Source of the DNA: Setaria digitata
Lineage: Eukaryota > Nematoda > Chromadorea > Rhabditida > Setariidae
Assembly (NCBI GenBank): GCA_003640385.1
Contig: RCAB01000537.1
Coordinates: 1 to 40,544 of the forward strand
Direction of reading: 5' to 3'
Length of the DNA stretch: 40,544 nucleotides
Position 1 is the stretch's first letter. Every line of letters begins with the position of its first letter. The notes under the pieces are model-generated. The model did no database searches. It worked only from the letters and a program-made list of their open reading frames with translations, and had not been told where the DNA came from. Both the position numbers and the translations under genes were made by a program. This document shows positions 11,501 to 21,009 of the stretch, in pieces.

Positions 11501-13011
11501 CGTCAGTGATGAAATTTTAGAAAAGGTAGCATATTAGCTTTTGCGACACTTTTCTCGGAAGATGAGCCTCTACCAACTGTACGTGAAGTGAAGGAATATT
11601 TCAATAAGGTTCACTTTATCAAATATTTTACTCATTATCTTTTAATATATTATCATTGTTATTTACGGAATTTAAAGGGAAATAGATATATCTTAAAACT
11701 ATAAGAAAAAATTACAATTCGTTTATTTAACTTTACAATTTTCTAGAAAAAGGTGTGAAATTCATTATTTTATTTCTTCCTTTTTTTTTTTGTCTTTTAA
11801 ATAAGAATTGACATTTCAGCAAGTTGAACCTCAATCTTCGGAACTATTACATTTGGAAGCAGCATCAGTAATTTTGAGAAAAGGAGAGAAAGGTCAGTTA
11901 TCCTACTTTCAGTTCATCATTTTACTTCATCACTAAACGATATCATCTTGTAATTATCCACATATCACATGCAGTGTTTGTCATACGCAATTTTCAGAAT
12001 CATCAATGAAATTTGACAGAATTCGAAATTGGATTATTTTAAGTATTGGGGTGTCACTCTTCCTCACTGCGACATTTCTTGTTTGTTGCATCGTTAGTCG
12101 TTCTCGTAAAGTGCGATCGGATCATTGCGTAAGAGTATCTCTTCTTATTATATTTAACTTGTGAGATATATTTCTATTCTAGAAAATATCAAACATTAAT
12201 AGTTTTTAATCAGAAAAGTGAAACTTTTATCTGTAATTGTCATTCGACCTAATCAGTTAGGTCAACAAGCTTTGATAAATCAGTTTCAAATGTAATATCA
12301 TTAATACATTTTTTAGAACAACTACAATGTACATTATCCAATGAACGGATATGGTTGCAGTAATAATCGTATGTTTTAACAATTTATTTAATATTTTGTC
12401 GATAGTTTTTGAACTCTCCAACTGTTGTAAACTGAGTAATTAGAAAATGAAGTTCTAGTGGAGGAAGAAAGCTAAATAATTAATTTGCGATATATTTAGT
12501 TGCTGTTTCACCGATAAATAGCAAAAAAGGAGGTTTCGAGAATGCAGCTTATCAGGCAACACACAGTAGGCAGTTTTCACAAGCAACAACAGCTTCTCAG
12601 AATGGTACCAGCAAAAGTTCACCAAATACCCTGGAGGAAGTCCCGAAAGGTGTCGGTGAAACAACCTATCAGGAGTGGTTCTCCAAGGTAGACATTCAAT
12701 TTTAAGCAGTTTCCATTCATAATTAACTGCGAAAATTTCCCCAAATCTGATTAACAATATTAATTTAAGTTTCATCGCTTCTAAAAACCTGAATGTCCAA
12801 TTCTTATATTTTGCGTCTTATTTGAGAATAAATCCAGGTTGCCTCGAAGCCTGGAGCACAGCAGCACGAGGAATTGTCATCACCTTCTGTTCGACATCCA
12901 GTTTCTCGGCGATCTTTCAGTGGACCATCTTATATGTCTCATGCTCAGGATGCTAACAATTTCTATGGTGAGATTAGACTAGGTCCACCAGGATATTATC
13001 GACCTTACTAA
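2240..13011 (+). CDS. large TIL-DOMON-SEA type I membrane protein, 5' incomplete, 28 exons
   Basis: Exons read by frame and splice site: 2240-2501, 2808-3013, 3168-3348, 3555-3811, 4083-4194, 4424-4672, 5003-5193, 5385-5648, 6100-6190, 6486-6808, 6958-7164, 7435-7582, 7826-7978, 8042-8248, 8346-8543, 8672-8781, 8889-8973, 9159-9403, 9746-9962, 10148-10308, 10827-10934, 11073-11134, 11521-11608, 11820-11892, 11998-12128, 12317-12368, 12500-12687, 12838-13011. They total 4743 nt with every junction in phase, or 1580 residues plus TAA. Order: half DOMON (1-35), Ser/Thr-rich linker, three TIL domains (about 88-340), linker, DOMON (about 430-600), DOMON (about 605-780), basic then acidic linker, half DOMON (about 950-1080), DOMON (about 1090-1270), SEA (about 1290-1385), one transmembrane helix (about 1410-1431), cytoplasmic tail. 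DOMON domains in other proteins bind haem or sugars, TIL domains often inhibit serine proteases, and juxtamembrane SEA domains often self-cleave. The role here is unknown. All but one intron are GT-AG; the exception begins GC at 7583. No known gene was recognised by name. Confidence 0.88.
2808..4194 (+). other. three tandem TIL (trypsin-inhibitor-like) domains, exons 2-5
   Basis: Exon 2, exon 3 and the join of exons 4+5 each encode a module with exactly ten cysteines, the number typical of TIL domains (Pfam TIL, the Ascaris inhibitor fold). The first is preceded by KICNENEEF, the second by VEMECPVN and the third by DSLTCGINET. The third is split by an intron at 3812-4082, and about 70 Ser/Thr-rich residues separate it from the second. 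TIL modules can inhibit serine proteases, but the reactive loop cannot be assigned with confidence, so an adhesive or structural role is equally possible. For the donor of exon 5, 4195 is preferred; 4189 would also keep the phase. Confidence 0.85.
5003..6190 (+). other. DOMON domain (exons 7-9)
   Basis: Begins VCYGDWRWPPGCRDCDYRIS and continues through the WWTGVGFS turn, ADIIIVKSRNGELSLHDMYS and the late strand NCYKFLFPVSGGRL, which is the full DOMON strand order. The end in exon 9 (C-x3-C) is shared in style with the later copies. Family knowledge: DOMON folds bind haem or sugars. No Met/His haem-ligand pair is obvious to me, so ligand binding is open. Confidence 0.82.
6486..7164 (+). other. 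DOMON domain (exons 10-11)
   Basis: Second complete DOMON. It has the N-terminal cysteine cluster CETEYRYPAGCSGTACDY, the core turn RWTGIGFSRDGQMASSD, then GWVFEGKAYVTDRFAYGRQ, and ends with VCYYFLFPVGGGRV and a C-x-C. It is closely patterned on the domain just before it, so an internal duplication is likely. Confidence 0.82.
8346..8973 (+). other. C-terminal half of a DOMON domain (exons 15-17)
   Basis: It starts at LDIVIGSVIDGVSQIRDYYS, equivalent to the second half of a DOMON, and continues with a GG-x-DSLT segment, a DGITTVIFRKPL strand and TIVIWAKG. It ends in GQFIINFF, the closing strand seen in DOMON proteins of the Knickkopf type. The first half is replaced by a linker (exons 12-14) with basic RRKRQLQ and Pro-Glu repeats. 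Exon 17 (8889-8973) is short but fits in phase on both sides. Confidence 0.75.
9159..10308 (+). other. DOMON domain (exons 18-20)
   Basis: Last DOMON: CFGNYAYPINCTHEKCIYTA, then HWTGIGFSLDGSMAQSDVII, VSDMFSPGYSRPKTD and CVYFLYPVTGGKLDI, with a C-x3-C in exon 20. The donor of exon 20 is taken at 10309 (AAGT|GTAAAT) because only this keeps the SEA exon in frame. The following intron (10309-10826) contains a scaffold join, so its length is unreliable. Confidence 0.8.
10502..10714. repeat. scaffold-join duplication around N at 10607
   Basis: 10502-10606 and 10609-10714 are the same sequence apart from one inserted base, separated by a single N. It lies in the last intron before the SEA exons. 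This is the mark of two contig ends that overlap but were joined without merging. Confidence 0.9.
10827..11892 (+). other. SEA domain (exons 21-24)
   Basis: Opens VTFDVVFRILNREWNPYFAN, includes the helix QEFHQLADEVINRINGIVKA, and reaches the FRKGSILAF turn at the start of exon 23 (11521). This is the SEA layout, and the GS pair sits where self-cleaving SEA domains cut (G|SVVV). Here the hydrophobics after GS are ILAF. The domain is split by three introns and is followed after about 25 residues by the membrane helix, the usual place for a SEA domain. Confidence 0.75.
11998..13011 (+). other. transmembrane helix and cytoplasmic tail (exons 25-28)
   Basis: Exon 25 encodes WIILSIGVSLFLTATFLVCC followed by a basic stop-transfer SRSRKVR, so the rest is intracellular. 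The tail of about 145 residues has NNYNVHYPMNGYG, a GGFENAAYQ motif (NxxY type), and ends in NFYGEIRLGPPGYYRPY, which contains a PPGY (PPxY, WW-domain ligand) motif. This suggests intracellular signalling or sorting contacts, as inference from motifs only. Confidence 0.8.
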
Positions 13012-13191
13012 AATTTCAAACAATAGAAAAAATGAGTCTATTTTCTTTTTCCAACCCATTCTTGCCTATGAAATTATTCTTGTTTGTATGAATGATGAAA
13101 TATTTGAAAAATTATGTTGGAAACATTTCGATAATTAATTTTTGTCGCTGTAAAGATCTCGGAATATAGGAAAAGTTTCATTTAAGTCGCC

Positions 13192-13197
13192 AATAAA
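13192..13197 (+). promoter_or_regulatory. polyadenylation signal of the large gene
   Basis: AATAAA lies about 180 bp after the TAA at 13009-13011 and is the first canonical hexamer on the strand after the stop. Confidence 0.55.
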
Positions 13198-14094
13198 TTT
13201 AAGATATAAAAAATAGAGAAGTTTTTTGGCGTTTTGCAGATGACATCTATGAGATGAAATTCCTTTTATCAAAGAAATGATATGAGTATGATCATTCAAA
13301 AATGGAGTCTTACAGTTTAAAAATGAAATTTTATAAGTTGAAGTGGCTGGTGAAAATCACCAATTTTTTGGAGTCCACTTAAAATTTCCATATTCCCATT
13401 TTTAATTTTTCAAAATGCATACCAAACAAGTGTTTTTCGTGCATTTACTGTGTGTATATGATTTTTCTTTTATATCTGCAGTAAAATTAAGCATAGGTCA
13501 TTTTATTCTTAATCACTAATGAAAAAAATTAGATGACAAGCAGCGATATCAATCTAAATTGACTATAAATATCTTATTAAGGGACTTTGAGTTAGGCAAA
13601 AACACTTGAGAAAAATCGTTCTATTCTTGCGCTATTTTTTTTCCATGAAAAATGAAATTCCATTAAAAAAAAAATTAAAAAATTAAATTTAAATCTGAAA
13701 ATGTTTTAGTAAATTTGCTTAATTTTTTTCTTCCAGAATGAAGTTACAATTTATCAATAATAAATTGAGCATTTGATAAATAAAAAAATTGCAAGTAAAA
13801 ATTGTTCAAGTTTAGTTATTTCAAAGGCGATTCTAAATAAATCAGGAAATGTGCTAATCACTTATTCTTTCGTTCTATCGCAAAATGTGGTCGCAGAAAA
13901 AATGTTTTGTGCTAAAATTTTAATTATTTTCATTAGAATATTTATTTTTCCTTTTTTTTTTTTACTTCCTTCGCTGTTTTCTACTGTGAATTCCTAATCG
14001 GCACATTTTTCCTTTCTAGAAATCCTAATTTCATAATCATCCCTTCCTGTCAAGTTGATGAAATTCTGTGCATTCCAATAGTAACTTATTTTAC

Positions 14095-14129
<35 letters not shown>

Positions 14130-15472
14130 CCAGACATTGCCATATTAATGCCTTTTTTTCAAATTACTTTTTCTGTTTGGTAAAGATTTGTCATAATTTT
14201 TGTAAAATATTTTTAATCAGAATGAATAAGGTAATGGTTAAAAATCGGAAGTGTTAAATCTTCACTTCCTAAAATACTTTGAAAATTGTTCCGAATCGTA
14301 AAAACTTCCAAATTATGACCATTCTCTTTTTTCAATCGTTATTAATTTATCAGCTTACTTAAATTTTCTCAATTTTGAATTCTTTTTTTTCTTATTAAAT
14401 ACATTTTTTCAAATGATTCTTTTATTCTTTTGAATAATGATAATATCGCTTATATAATTTGTTGTATTGGGTGTCCTGTTGCAACGCATTCATTATTAAA
14501 TGTTTTGGAAACAATTTCATAATTTTAATTGTTACATAGATCGCATGGCAAATAGAATGTTTTCAAGTTTGCTCTGTTTTAGGCTTTCTATTTTTCATAA
14601 CTTCATTATCAGTAGGTTAGAATTAATCTAATCAGTGTAATATATTTCCAGCTATCAGTAGAAACTCTTCACTTCTCCGGATGCGCTGAACTTTAGCCTC
14701 TCCAAATGAGGCCTACGATAGCAGTCGTTTTAATTGATTAGTCCACCTTATCAGTGGAATAATTTAACTGCAACTTCCCATATTCCTCTGCTTCCCCCAT
14801 GAAAAATGATAAATATGGAGCTGACAAATAGAGAAGACCGAAATGCTAAGTTTAGAATACACTTTAACTCTGCCAAAGTCAATCCTAACAATTTCGAGCT
14901 TACAACATTGTATGAAAGTATATTTATGTAGTTGTGTACGTTCCTATAATTACTATACTTGTTTACTGAATAAAGTTATCCTTACTAATTAGCTGGAATT
15001 TACATTGAAATTGAAAGCAAAAGAAAAAGGAATCACACATCATATACTGCTTTCTTTTATGTTTCTTTCACCCGCCAATCAAAAATTTCATTTCAAAATT
15101 TCTAATTTAAGTATACAAACAAAACGAAGAATGTTTCTTGATCAAAGGAATGAAATGCATAATTTAAATGACAGGAAAATCTTAAAAGGAACAAAAAAAA
15201 AAAACATTGCATTAATGATCTTATCATTGGTTTATATAATTAGCAAACAAGCGGTAACTTTTGTGTTGCAAATTGCGAAGCCAATGATAAACAAGCAATT
15301 TCTCAAATGCTAATCTTTTATGAATAATATGATATTCTCAAGCAAAGGACAACAAATAATGATTGATTAATTAAGGAATCATCAAACTGTAGTACAGCAA
15401 TTTCTTATAAAAGTGGTTGAATTAGCGAAATCAGCCAAATTTTTAATGTTGAATAATTAATTGAGCGGTCGG
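13198..15472. other. intergenic, mostly no gene seen
   Basis: AT-rich with homopolymers. A GC-richer island at about 14,640-14,790 has short open segments on both strands (for example SPNEAYDSSRFN on plus), none with a full exon structure. The longer plus-strand open frame at 15,005-15,313 is Lys/Ile-rich, has no splice context and looks like chance. Confidence 0.5.
14098..14123. repeat. poly-T run
   Basis: About 26 T residues in a row, prone to length error in the assembly. Confidence 0.9.
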
Positions 15473-15764
15473 ATGTTTGATGGAGAAGCCTCAGTGCTTG
15501 CAGCAAATTATTCTGCCACCGTATATCAACAGAGGACAGCAAAGAATTATCCGTGAAAAACAGAAAAATATATTATCAGTGCCATTTCTGGATGTGGAAC
15601 TTCGCTATTGGTACCGAGTTGGCCATACAGTAATTCATCCATCCAACTACTACTGTCTCCTAAACATCATTTCTTTTTTAATTGCTAAAGCACTGAACTT
15701 CATAACTGTTTCTTTCCTGCACTTTAATTTCAGTGTCACAGTTTTAGTTCTAGTCATATTTTAA
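15473..15764 (+). CDS. possible start region of the membrane protein gene (frame unresolved)
   Basis: This GC-richer block is open in more than one plus frame. The longest frame starts at ATG 15480 (MEKPQCLQQIILPPYINRG), runs about 94 codons and ends hydrophobic. An alternative ATG at 15473 gives MFDGEASVLAANYSATVYQQ with an N-glycosylation-type site and stops after 27 codons. It lies just upstream of the first clear exon of the multi-pass protein, so it probably holds the N-terminus, but no donor with matching phase could be fixed. A sequencing frameshift is possible. Confidence 0.35.
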
Positions 15765-15942
15765 TTTCAGTAAGATTTCTAAAATATAAAAAATAAAATG
15801 AGATTTTGTAACTTGATTTGCTATTTAAACGGCACCAATTTACTTTATTCCCTTTGCTTTATTTGGCATTTTGCGCAAAACGAAATGATAATGCATTTAA
15901 ATCAAATTTAAGCCTAAAATGCAAAAATCTGTAATATTTCAG

Positions 15943-17549
15943 CAACGCGGAATACACAGTCGGCCTTACACGTACGTCCTAATCACGTTAGAATCATCGC
16001 TACTGTTAGTTGCGTTTCTACTTCTTGCATTAATCCTCCGTATTGTGACTATCTCACCTGATGCACCAATTAATGTTCTCATTGCGCAGCGCAATTATTT
16101 CTTGACAAAACAAAATTCGGTTTGTAATTACTTTCTTGCTCAAAATAATTATTAATCTTTCTTTTTTTCCGGTATTAATATTTCAGTTATTCGCTTCTTC
16201 ATTACTATTAAATTCCAGTACCTCAGTTTTCATTTACCTTTGAATGCCAGAGCATTAAGAAATATTAACAGTGCATAATTATCAGCTTAGTTGTTCAATT
16301 TCGATCACTGTCAATTGAGGGTGATAATATCAAAAGTGCTACCAAATCCTTTTCATTGTGTTTTTCCTTTCATTTCTTTTTTCATCAAAATAAGTTAAAT
16401 GCACTCACCGTACTGTGTGTACCATACTGCGTAACCAAGCGTACTTTCTACGTATGCAGAGGTCACGTGTGCTGCATAATTTGAGTTGCATAACTTATGA
16501 TATAATCTTATGATTAGATCGCGGCAAAGCGATTAGTGCGCTCAATTGATGAGCATTTCTATAGACAGTACCGATATCTCATAAAAGGAACTATTCCGAT
16601 TTCCGTTTTTGTAATCATGCTCGCTATCGCAGCAATCATGATTTTAACCGGACCGGAAAGCAGGTTGGAACTAAGGCATCTTAAAATAAAAACTGTAAAA
16701 TACCATTTTAAAAAATGCACCTGTAATTTCATAATTGGAAAATGAAATTTTCTTTTTATTCGTATGCAAGTTTTGTAGTTTCGATTTCCAAATTTTAGCT
16801 ATATAAAAATTACATATGACTGCAATTTAATTATTATTATTATTGTTACATATTATTTGGCGTTTGATGCAAGAATTTCGAGACTACTCGAAAATTAAAT
16901 ATTTTAGATTCAAACGATACAGTGTATGCTTGTTGCACTTAATAATGCTAATTACAACAACAGTATTTTCTACTCCTTCCTTGCTTCATAGTCAATTTCG
17001 AATTCAAATTGTAAGTCAATTAATATTTGCAGCACATTTTCTTATTTACCCGATCTTACAATAAAACAATAACAATAAAATGGACATTTAATGAATAATT
17101 TCATTTTAGTTCGCATCGAACAAATTCATAATGCAGGATGATTTCCTAATAGCCTGGTTTGTAGCGGCATCATATGAAATTGAAAAAATTTCGCATAGCA
17201 CAGAAAAAATTATTCCATTATTTGAGGTAGGCGAAAATTTCGTTATTTAAAAAATTAATCTTTCATGATTTTTCAACAAAAATCTCTACCAAATTTCTCT
17301 TGAAGTATTTAAATTATCAACAAATTGATAGATTTGCCATGGACAGGGTTTGCTTTGCTAATATTAAGAAAAGTATTTCCAATAATGGTAAAAAGGCAAT
17401 GTCAGTTCATGATTATTTCTGTCTTGATCATTCATTTTTTTTTTTTTTCTTACTTTCTTTATTGCAGCTATATGAACTTTGTTGAAAATGCACTTAAGCT
17501 AATTAATCCAATTTTGAAAAATGATTGGCATGAAAAGTTCACCGGATAA
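15943..17549 (+). CDS. multi-pass membrane protein, chemoreceptor-like
   Basis: Exons with matching phases: 15943-16119, 16518-16663, 16908-17010, 17110-17226. A terminal exon, 17468-17549, ends KNDWHEKFTG and TAA. Hydrophobic segments: YVLITLESSLLLVAFLLLA, IPISVFVIMLAIAAIMIL, VCLLHLIMLITTTVFS and a weaker FLIAWFVAASYE. Between the first two is a basic loop (QRNYFLTKQNS then IAAKRLVRSI), which is the style of nematode serpentine chemoreceptors. I cannot assign a family, and the number of helices is uncertain. The link from 17226 to 17468 is not solved: the segment at 17,300-17,440 is open in two frames (one hydrophobic, LPWTGFALLILRKVFPIM) and neither joins cleanly. AATAAA follows at 17569. 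Confidence 0.55.
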
Positions 17550-17568
17550 TTTTGGACAAATATGATCA

Positions 17569-17574
17569 AATAAA
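17569..17574 (+). promoter_or_regulatory. polyadenylation signal
   Basis: AATAAA 20 nt after the stop of the multi-pass membrane protein gene. Confidence 0.5.
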
Positions 17575-17848
17575 ATGCAATTTAAGAAAAGCTTATCAAT
17601 TTATAAAAACTAATAAAGTATTCCGAGTTCAGCAGAAACAAAATTAAACCAAACTATAAATGAAATATGATAAGTAACGAAATTAATGGTATTTTTTGAT
17701 AAAATATCTTTTTTTTTAAGAACAAATACCATTGTTGCGTAGTAAATCGTAATGCAACATTCTGGCAACAGTTTTCAACACATTTAATTATACCTTACGT
17801 TTTTTCAACAAATTCCATCCATACAAGCCTCAAGTATTACATTAAAGA

Positions 17849-18926
17849 ATGGTATTTGATCTTATTTCGTACTTTTTAAGAATTAAAGTAGATTATGTAA
17901 ATGAGCATCAAGTAAAACGCTATTTTATTGAATTGAGATTTAAAAGTGCAGAAGTTTTAATTATGCTGAAACCAAAAAGAGATCTGTGAGTGAATTTATC
18001 AGTCGAAAATTGTAAAAAATTATTGTCTATTTGATTAACGAAATTGATAATAAACTAGCGACAACAAACTAGTTCAGCATATTTCAGTTTTATCACTAAA
18101 GTTTGATAAATCACTGCTAAGTTATATTGGGTAGCAGAAAATTACCAAGTTTGTACATTTTTTTTTTAGTTTTAATAAGATTTTAATATTTTAGTCTTGT
18201 AATTTTAGGGCTGATTGTGATAAGCGTACAGAAATACTATCGGAAAAGCGAAAAATTACAAAAGGAATCATTCAGTGCAGTGCACTGGTATGCGCAATAG
18301 TTATGTGATAATCCAAATGTTTATCAGTCCATTTCAGCACTTATACCCAATGATCCATCTATTAATGGTCTTAAATACAAGTAGCTAATTAACATCATTA
18401 TGCAAATTCCTAAGTAATTCTTATTGGAGCCTAAGCTTTTCCTTCTGCTACATAAGAACTATTCTTCCATCACAAAAAATGTGCTTCAAAGAAACAAAAA
18501 AAAAAGCCAATAACAAGTATTAATTGTAAAAGCTTATAAAAGGCACATGAAGTGCTCAGATGAACTGAAGAGCACTGATTAATTATATAAATATGATGTT
18601 CATTTTTTTTTTTTTTTTAATTAAATCAAGAACTGATAACTGCAGTCGAGTATTAAAATAAATGTTAGTTGTAGATGCCACGTATGGAGGATGGCTTGGA
18701 ATTACTACATCTATGCTATATAATTATAATAATTATTAGCATAATATTATGCTTCCTTTTGACATTTTCAAATTTTGCTAAATGGTTTTTGGAATGTGCC
18801 GATGAGAAAAATCACATCGAGGATATGAGAAATGGAAAAGCAATCCGCATTGCAAATCAACAAAAAGTATTAATTCGTTTTTTTGAACAAGTAATTAGTG
18901 AAAGTAGTCAATTTTACATCAACTAA
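17849..18926 (+). CDS. small single-pass membrane protein, unrecognised
   Basis: Three exons in phase: 17849-17985, 18209-18287, 18675-18926, giving 155 residues. It starts MVFDLISYFLRIKVDYVNE, continues through a charged region (CDKRTEILSEKRKITKGII) and one hydrophobic helix rich in isoleucine (CYIIIIIISIILCFLLTF), then a charged amphipathic tail (CADEKNHIEDMRNGKAIRIA). Splice sites are CT|GTGAGT...TTTTAG, and CTG|GTATGC with TTGTAG directly before an in-frame ATG. The ATG at 18675 could therefore also be an alternative start. It lies 300 bp after the upstream membrane protein on the same strand, a spacing compatible with a nematode operon. No family recognised. Confidence 0.45.
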
Positions 18927-19174
18927 TTCAAAAGGATCTAAAAAGGATCCAAATTTTTACCATTGCTATTTAAGGAGAGTTTTTTTTTGCAAATGATAAC
19001 AAAATCTATATTGCTTAAGTTTTTTAACAGCATTCTGAATGAATGAATGAATGAATTAGGAAAAAAAAATATGGTAGAAAGATGGTTTTTTTTTCACCAC
19101 TTTTTTCATGTCTATTCAAAGAATTATAAAAGAACGCGATTTAATTAATAAATTAGCGAAACCTAAACCATTAG

Positions 19175-19414
19175 AATTTATTATTTATTCATTTATGGAA
19201 GAGAGACAATGATTATAATGAAATGAAAATCAGCTGATTGGAAGAAATAAAAAATTCAATTGGTAAAATTAAAAGAAAAAAGGAAAAGAAAATGAGTCCA
19301 TTGATCTATCGATTCGATATGCATTTTAATATCTTAATTCATCTTATTTTTTATTCCAATTTATTATTTATTCGTTTATGTAGAAAATAATGGAATGAAA
19401 GTCAGCTGATGGTG
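19175..19414. repeat. diverged direct repeat pair
   Basis: About 19,175-19,242 and 19,358-19,414 share TTTATTATTTATTC, then TTTATG, an AATGAAATGAAA-like middle and a TCAGCTGAT end. The left copy is about 10 bp longer. Confidence 0.7.
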
Positions 19415-20137
19415 TTAATTTCTGTCTCATAAAAGAAAAGTATTTCTTGTTATTAATAGATAAATTTTACAAGAGATATTTCGTTTCAATTCAAATAAAT
19501 TTGGAATAAGATTGGAAATGTTCTCTTGTAAAAATCTCGAAGTACAAGGAAACTTGATTAACATGATAAAAGATATCCTTCAAACAATTCTTGGTTTGTA
19601 TCATTTCTATAATTCGTGCCATAATCACTTCCGATTTTTATCATTCTGTGAGCATAACTTTGCTAACTTTTGTTTTTTATTATCAATTCGATGTCTAGCA
19701 GGTTCAATTACTTGCAGTTTGGTTTCAATTACCTTAATTCTGTACCATTTCGGAGACTTGTCAAACCGGAAATGCGATTTTTGTATATGAAATAGCAAGA
19801 ATAGCGAGAATAAATACTATTTACACCAAAATTTATTTTTATTTTTTACTGTCAAATCATGGTATTACTTTCTCTCTCCTAAAACTGCGATAATACCATA
19901 ATGGAATAACACTGTGATAAATTAGTTCAATGAGTTGAACTTAATGGTACGGTACTTTCATCCAACGTATGAAGAAGTTTGATGAAATTACTCAACAATA
20001 AATCTCTTCTTCACTTCTTCTGTGCTCATTTAACTAATTAGAAGATAAATAAAATGAACTGAATCATTAACAAATATATCTTTTCCCCTCGATTTCTTTA
20101 GTTCCTTTTTTCTTTGACCAATTTGTGATGTGTCCAA

Positions 20138-20180
20138 CGGTAAATAATTTTTTGGCGGCTAGGTCAAGATTTTTTTTTCT
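20138..20180 (-). pseudogene. decayed duplicate of the second exon of the minus-strand gene
   Basis: On the minus strand this segment contains GACCT-x2-CCGCCAAAA-x-ATT-x-TTTACCG, nearly the same as the exon at 21,772-21,827. The donor GTGAGC is lost (it reads TTGGAC) and the exon-2 frame hits TAG. It looks like a leftover of an exon duplication. Confidence 0.5.
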
Positions 20181-20943
20181 TTTTGATATATATGTAAGCA
20201 ACAGAATTATTAAATGTGTTGCAATTATTGTTGTGAAAAGGAAAAGCTAACAGAAATCTATGCCATTGCGGAAATCCAAGTTGAAAAGTTAAAGTAATAA
20301 AAAGTTATTCATTTATTTGTTTCGTTTCAATTTCAAAAATTTACTCGAATTTATAATACTGAAGTATGCAGCTTATAATGCTTGTTTTAATTAGTTTTTA
20401 TTTGAGCATCAGAAAGTGTTAAGTCTGTTAAGGTACTTAACATAATGCAATTTATTTGATAAGATCAACTCAATCACTTCCTTCGATTTTTCTGCCTTGT
20501 AGAATTATGGATGTGAGAAAAAAATGTTGACAAATAATTAAATTAACACTATTTAATAGGAATGAAGTAAAAATTTTATACTTGAACTAGAAATTCGAAT
20601 TAAAAATTGAGAATTCGTTTCGACTGGATACAATTCTAAATCCAATATTTGATAAGCAATTTTAGAGCAAGGAAATAACAAAAAACAATTACGTAATAGA
20701 ACTGAAACAAAATAAAATCAAGAATTTAACTCGTTTTTAATTCTGATTTAAATTATTAATTTCTTTATCATATTCCAATGACTAACACCACTAATTCGTG
20801 ACGATTCTGAAATCGATGGATGATGCCAATGATATTTGCCTTGTTACCTTGTTAATTGCTAATTAAGGAACTTTCCGTTTATCATTAAATTTTGTTTTAA
20901 AAAGAATATTGCTATACAACCGAACAGTGTAACTGCAAACTAA

Positions 20944-20949
20944 TTTATT
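20944..20949 (-). promoter_or_regulatory. polyadenylation signal of the minus-strand gene
   Basis: AATAAA on the minus strand, about 61 nt past the TAA at 21,010-21,012. Confidence 0.5.
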
Positions 20950-21009
20950 TCTACTCGAATTTTGTGATAATTATTCGCTTCTCGACTTTTCAGCTTCTCA
21001 TTTTTCGGC

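Larger units (their letters stand above)
18927..20943. other. spacer with short duplications, no firm gene
   Basis: Holds a 55-65 bp direct duplication (about 19,175-19,242 and 19,358-19,414), a 9-bp perfect inverted repeat at 19,859-19,899 and a decayed exon copy at about 20,138-20,180. The block 19,512-19,790 is open on both strands (plus: 92 codons; minus: a Lys-rich stretch with SPKWYRIKVIETK). I could not choose between them. Confidence 0.5.

Noticed and set aside
12455..12775. 106-codon minus-strand open frame
   Set aside because: Antisense to exon 27 of the large gene, whose plus-strand reading joins in phase to both neighbours.
15005..15313. 102-codon plus-strand open frame
   Set aside because: Lys/Ile-rich, AT-driven composition, no splice sites linking it to either neighbour.
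19512..19790. 92-codon plus-strand frame and an overlapping minus-strand frame
   Set aside because: Both strands look weakly coding and neither has a supported acceptor or donor; no basis for choosing.
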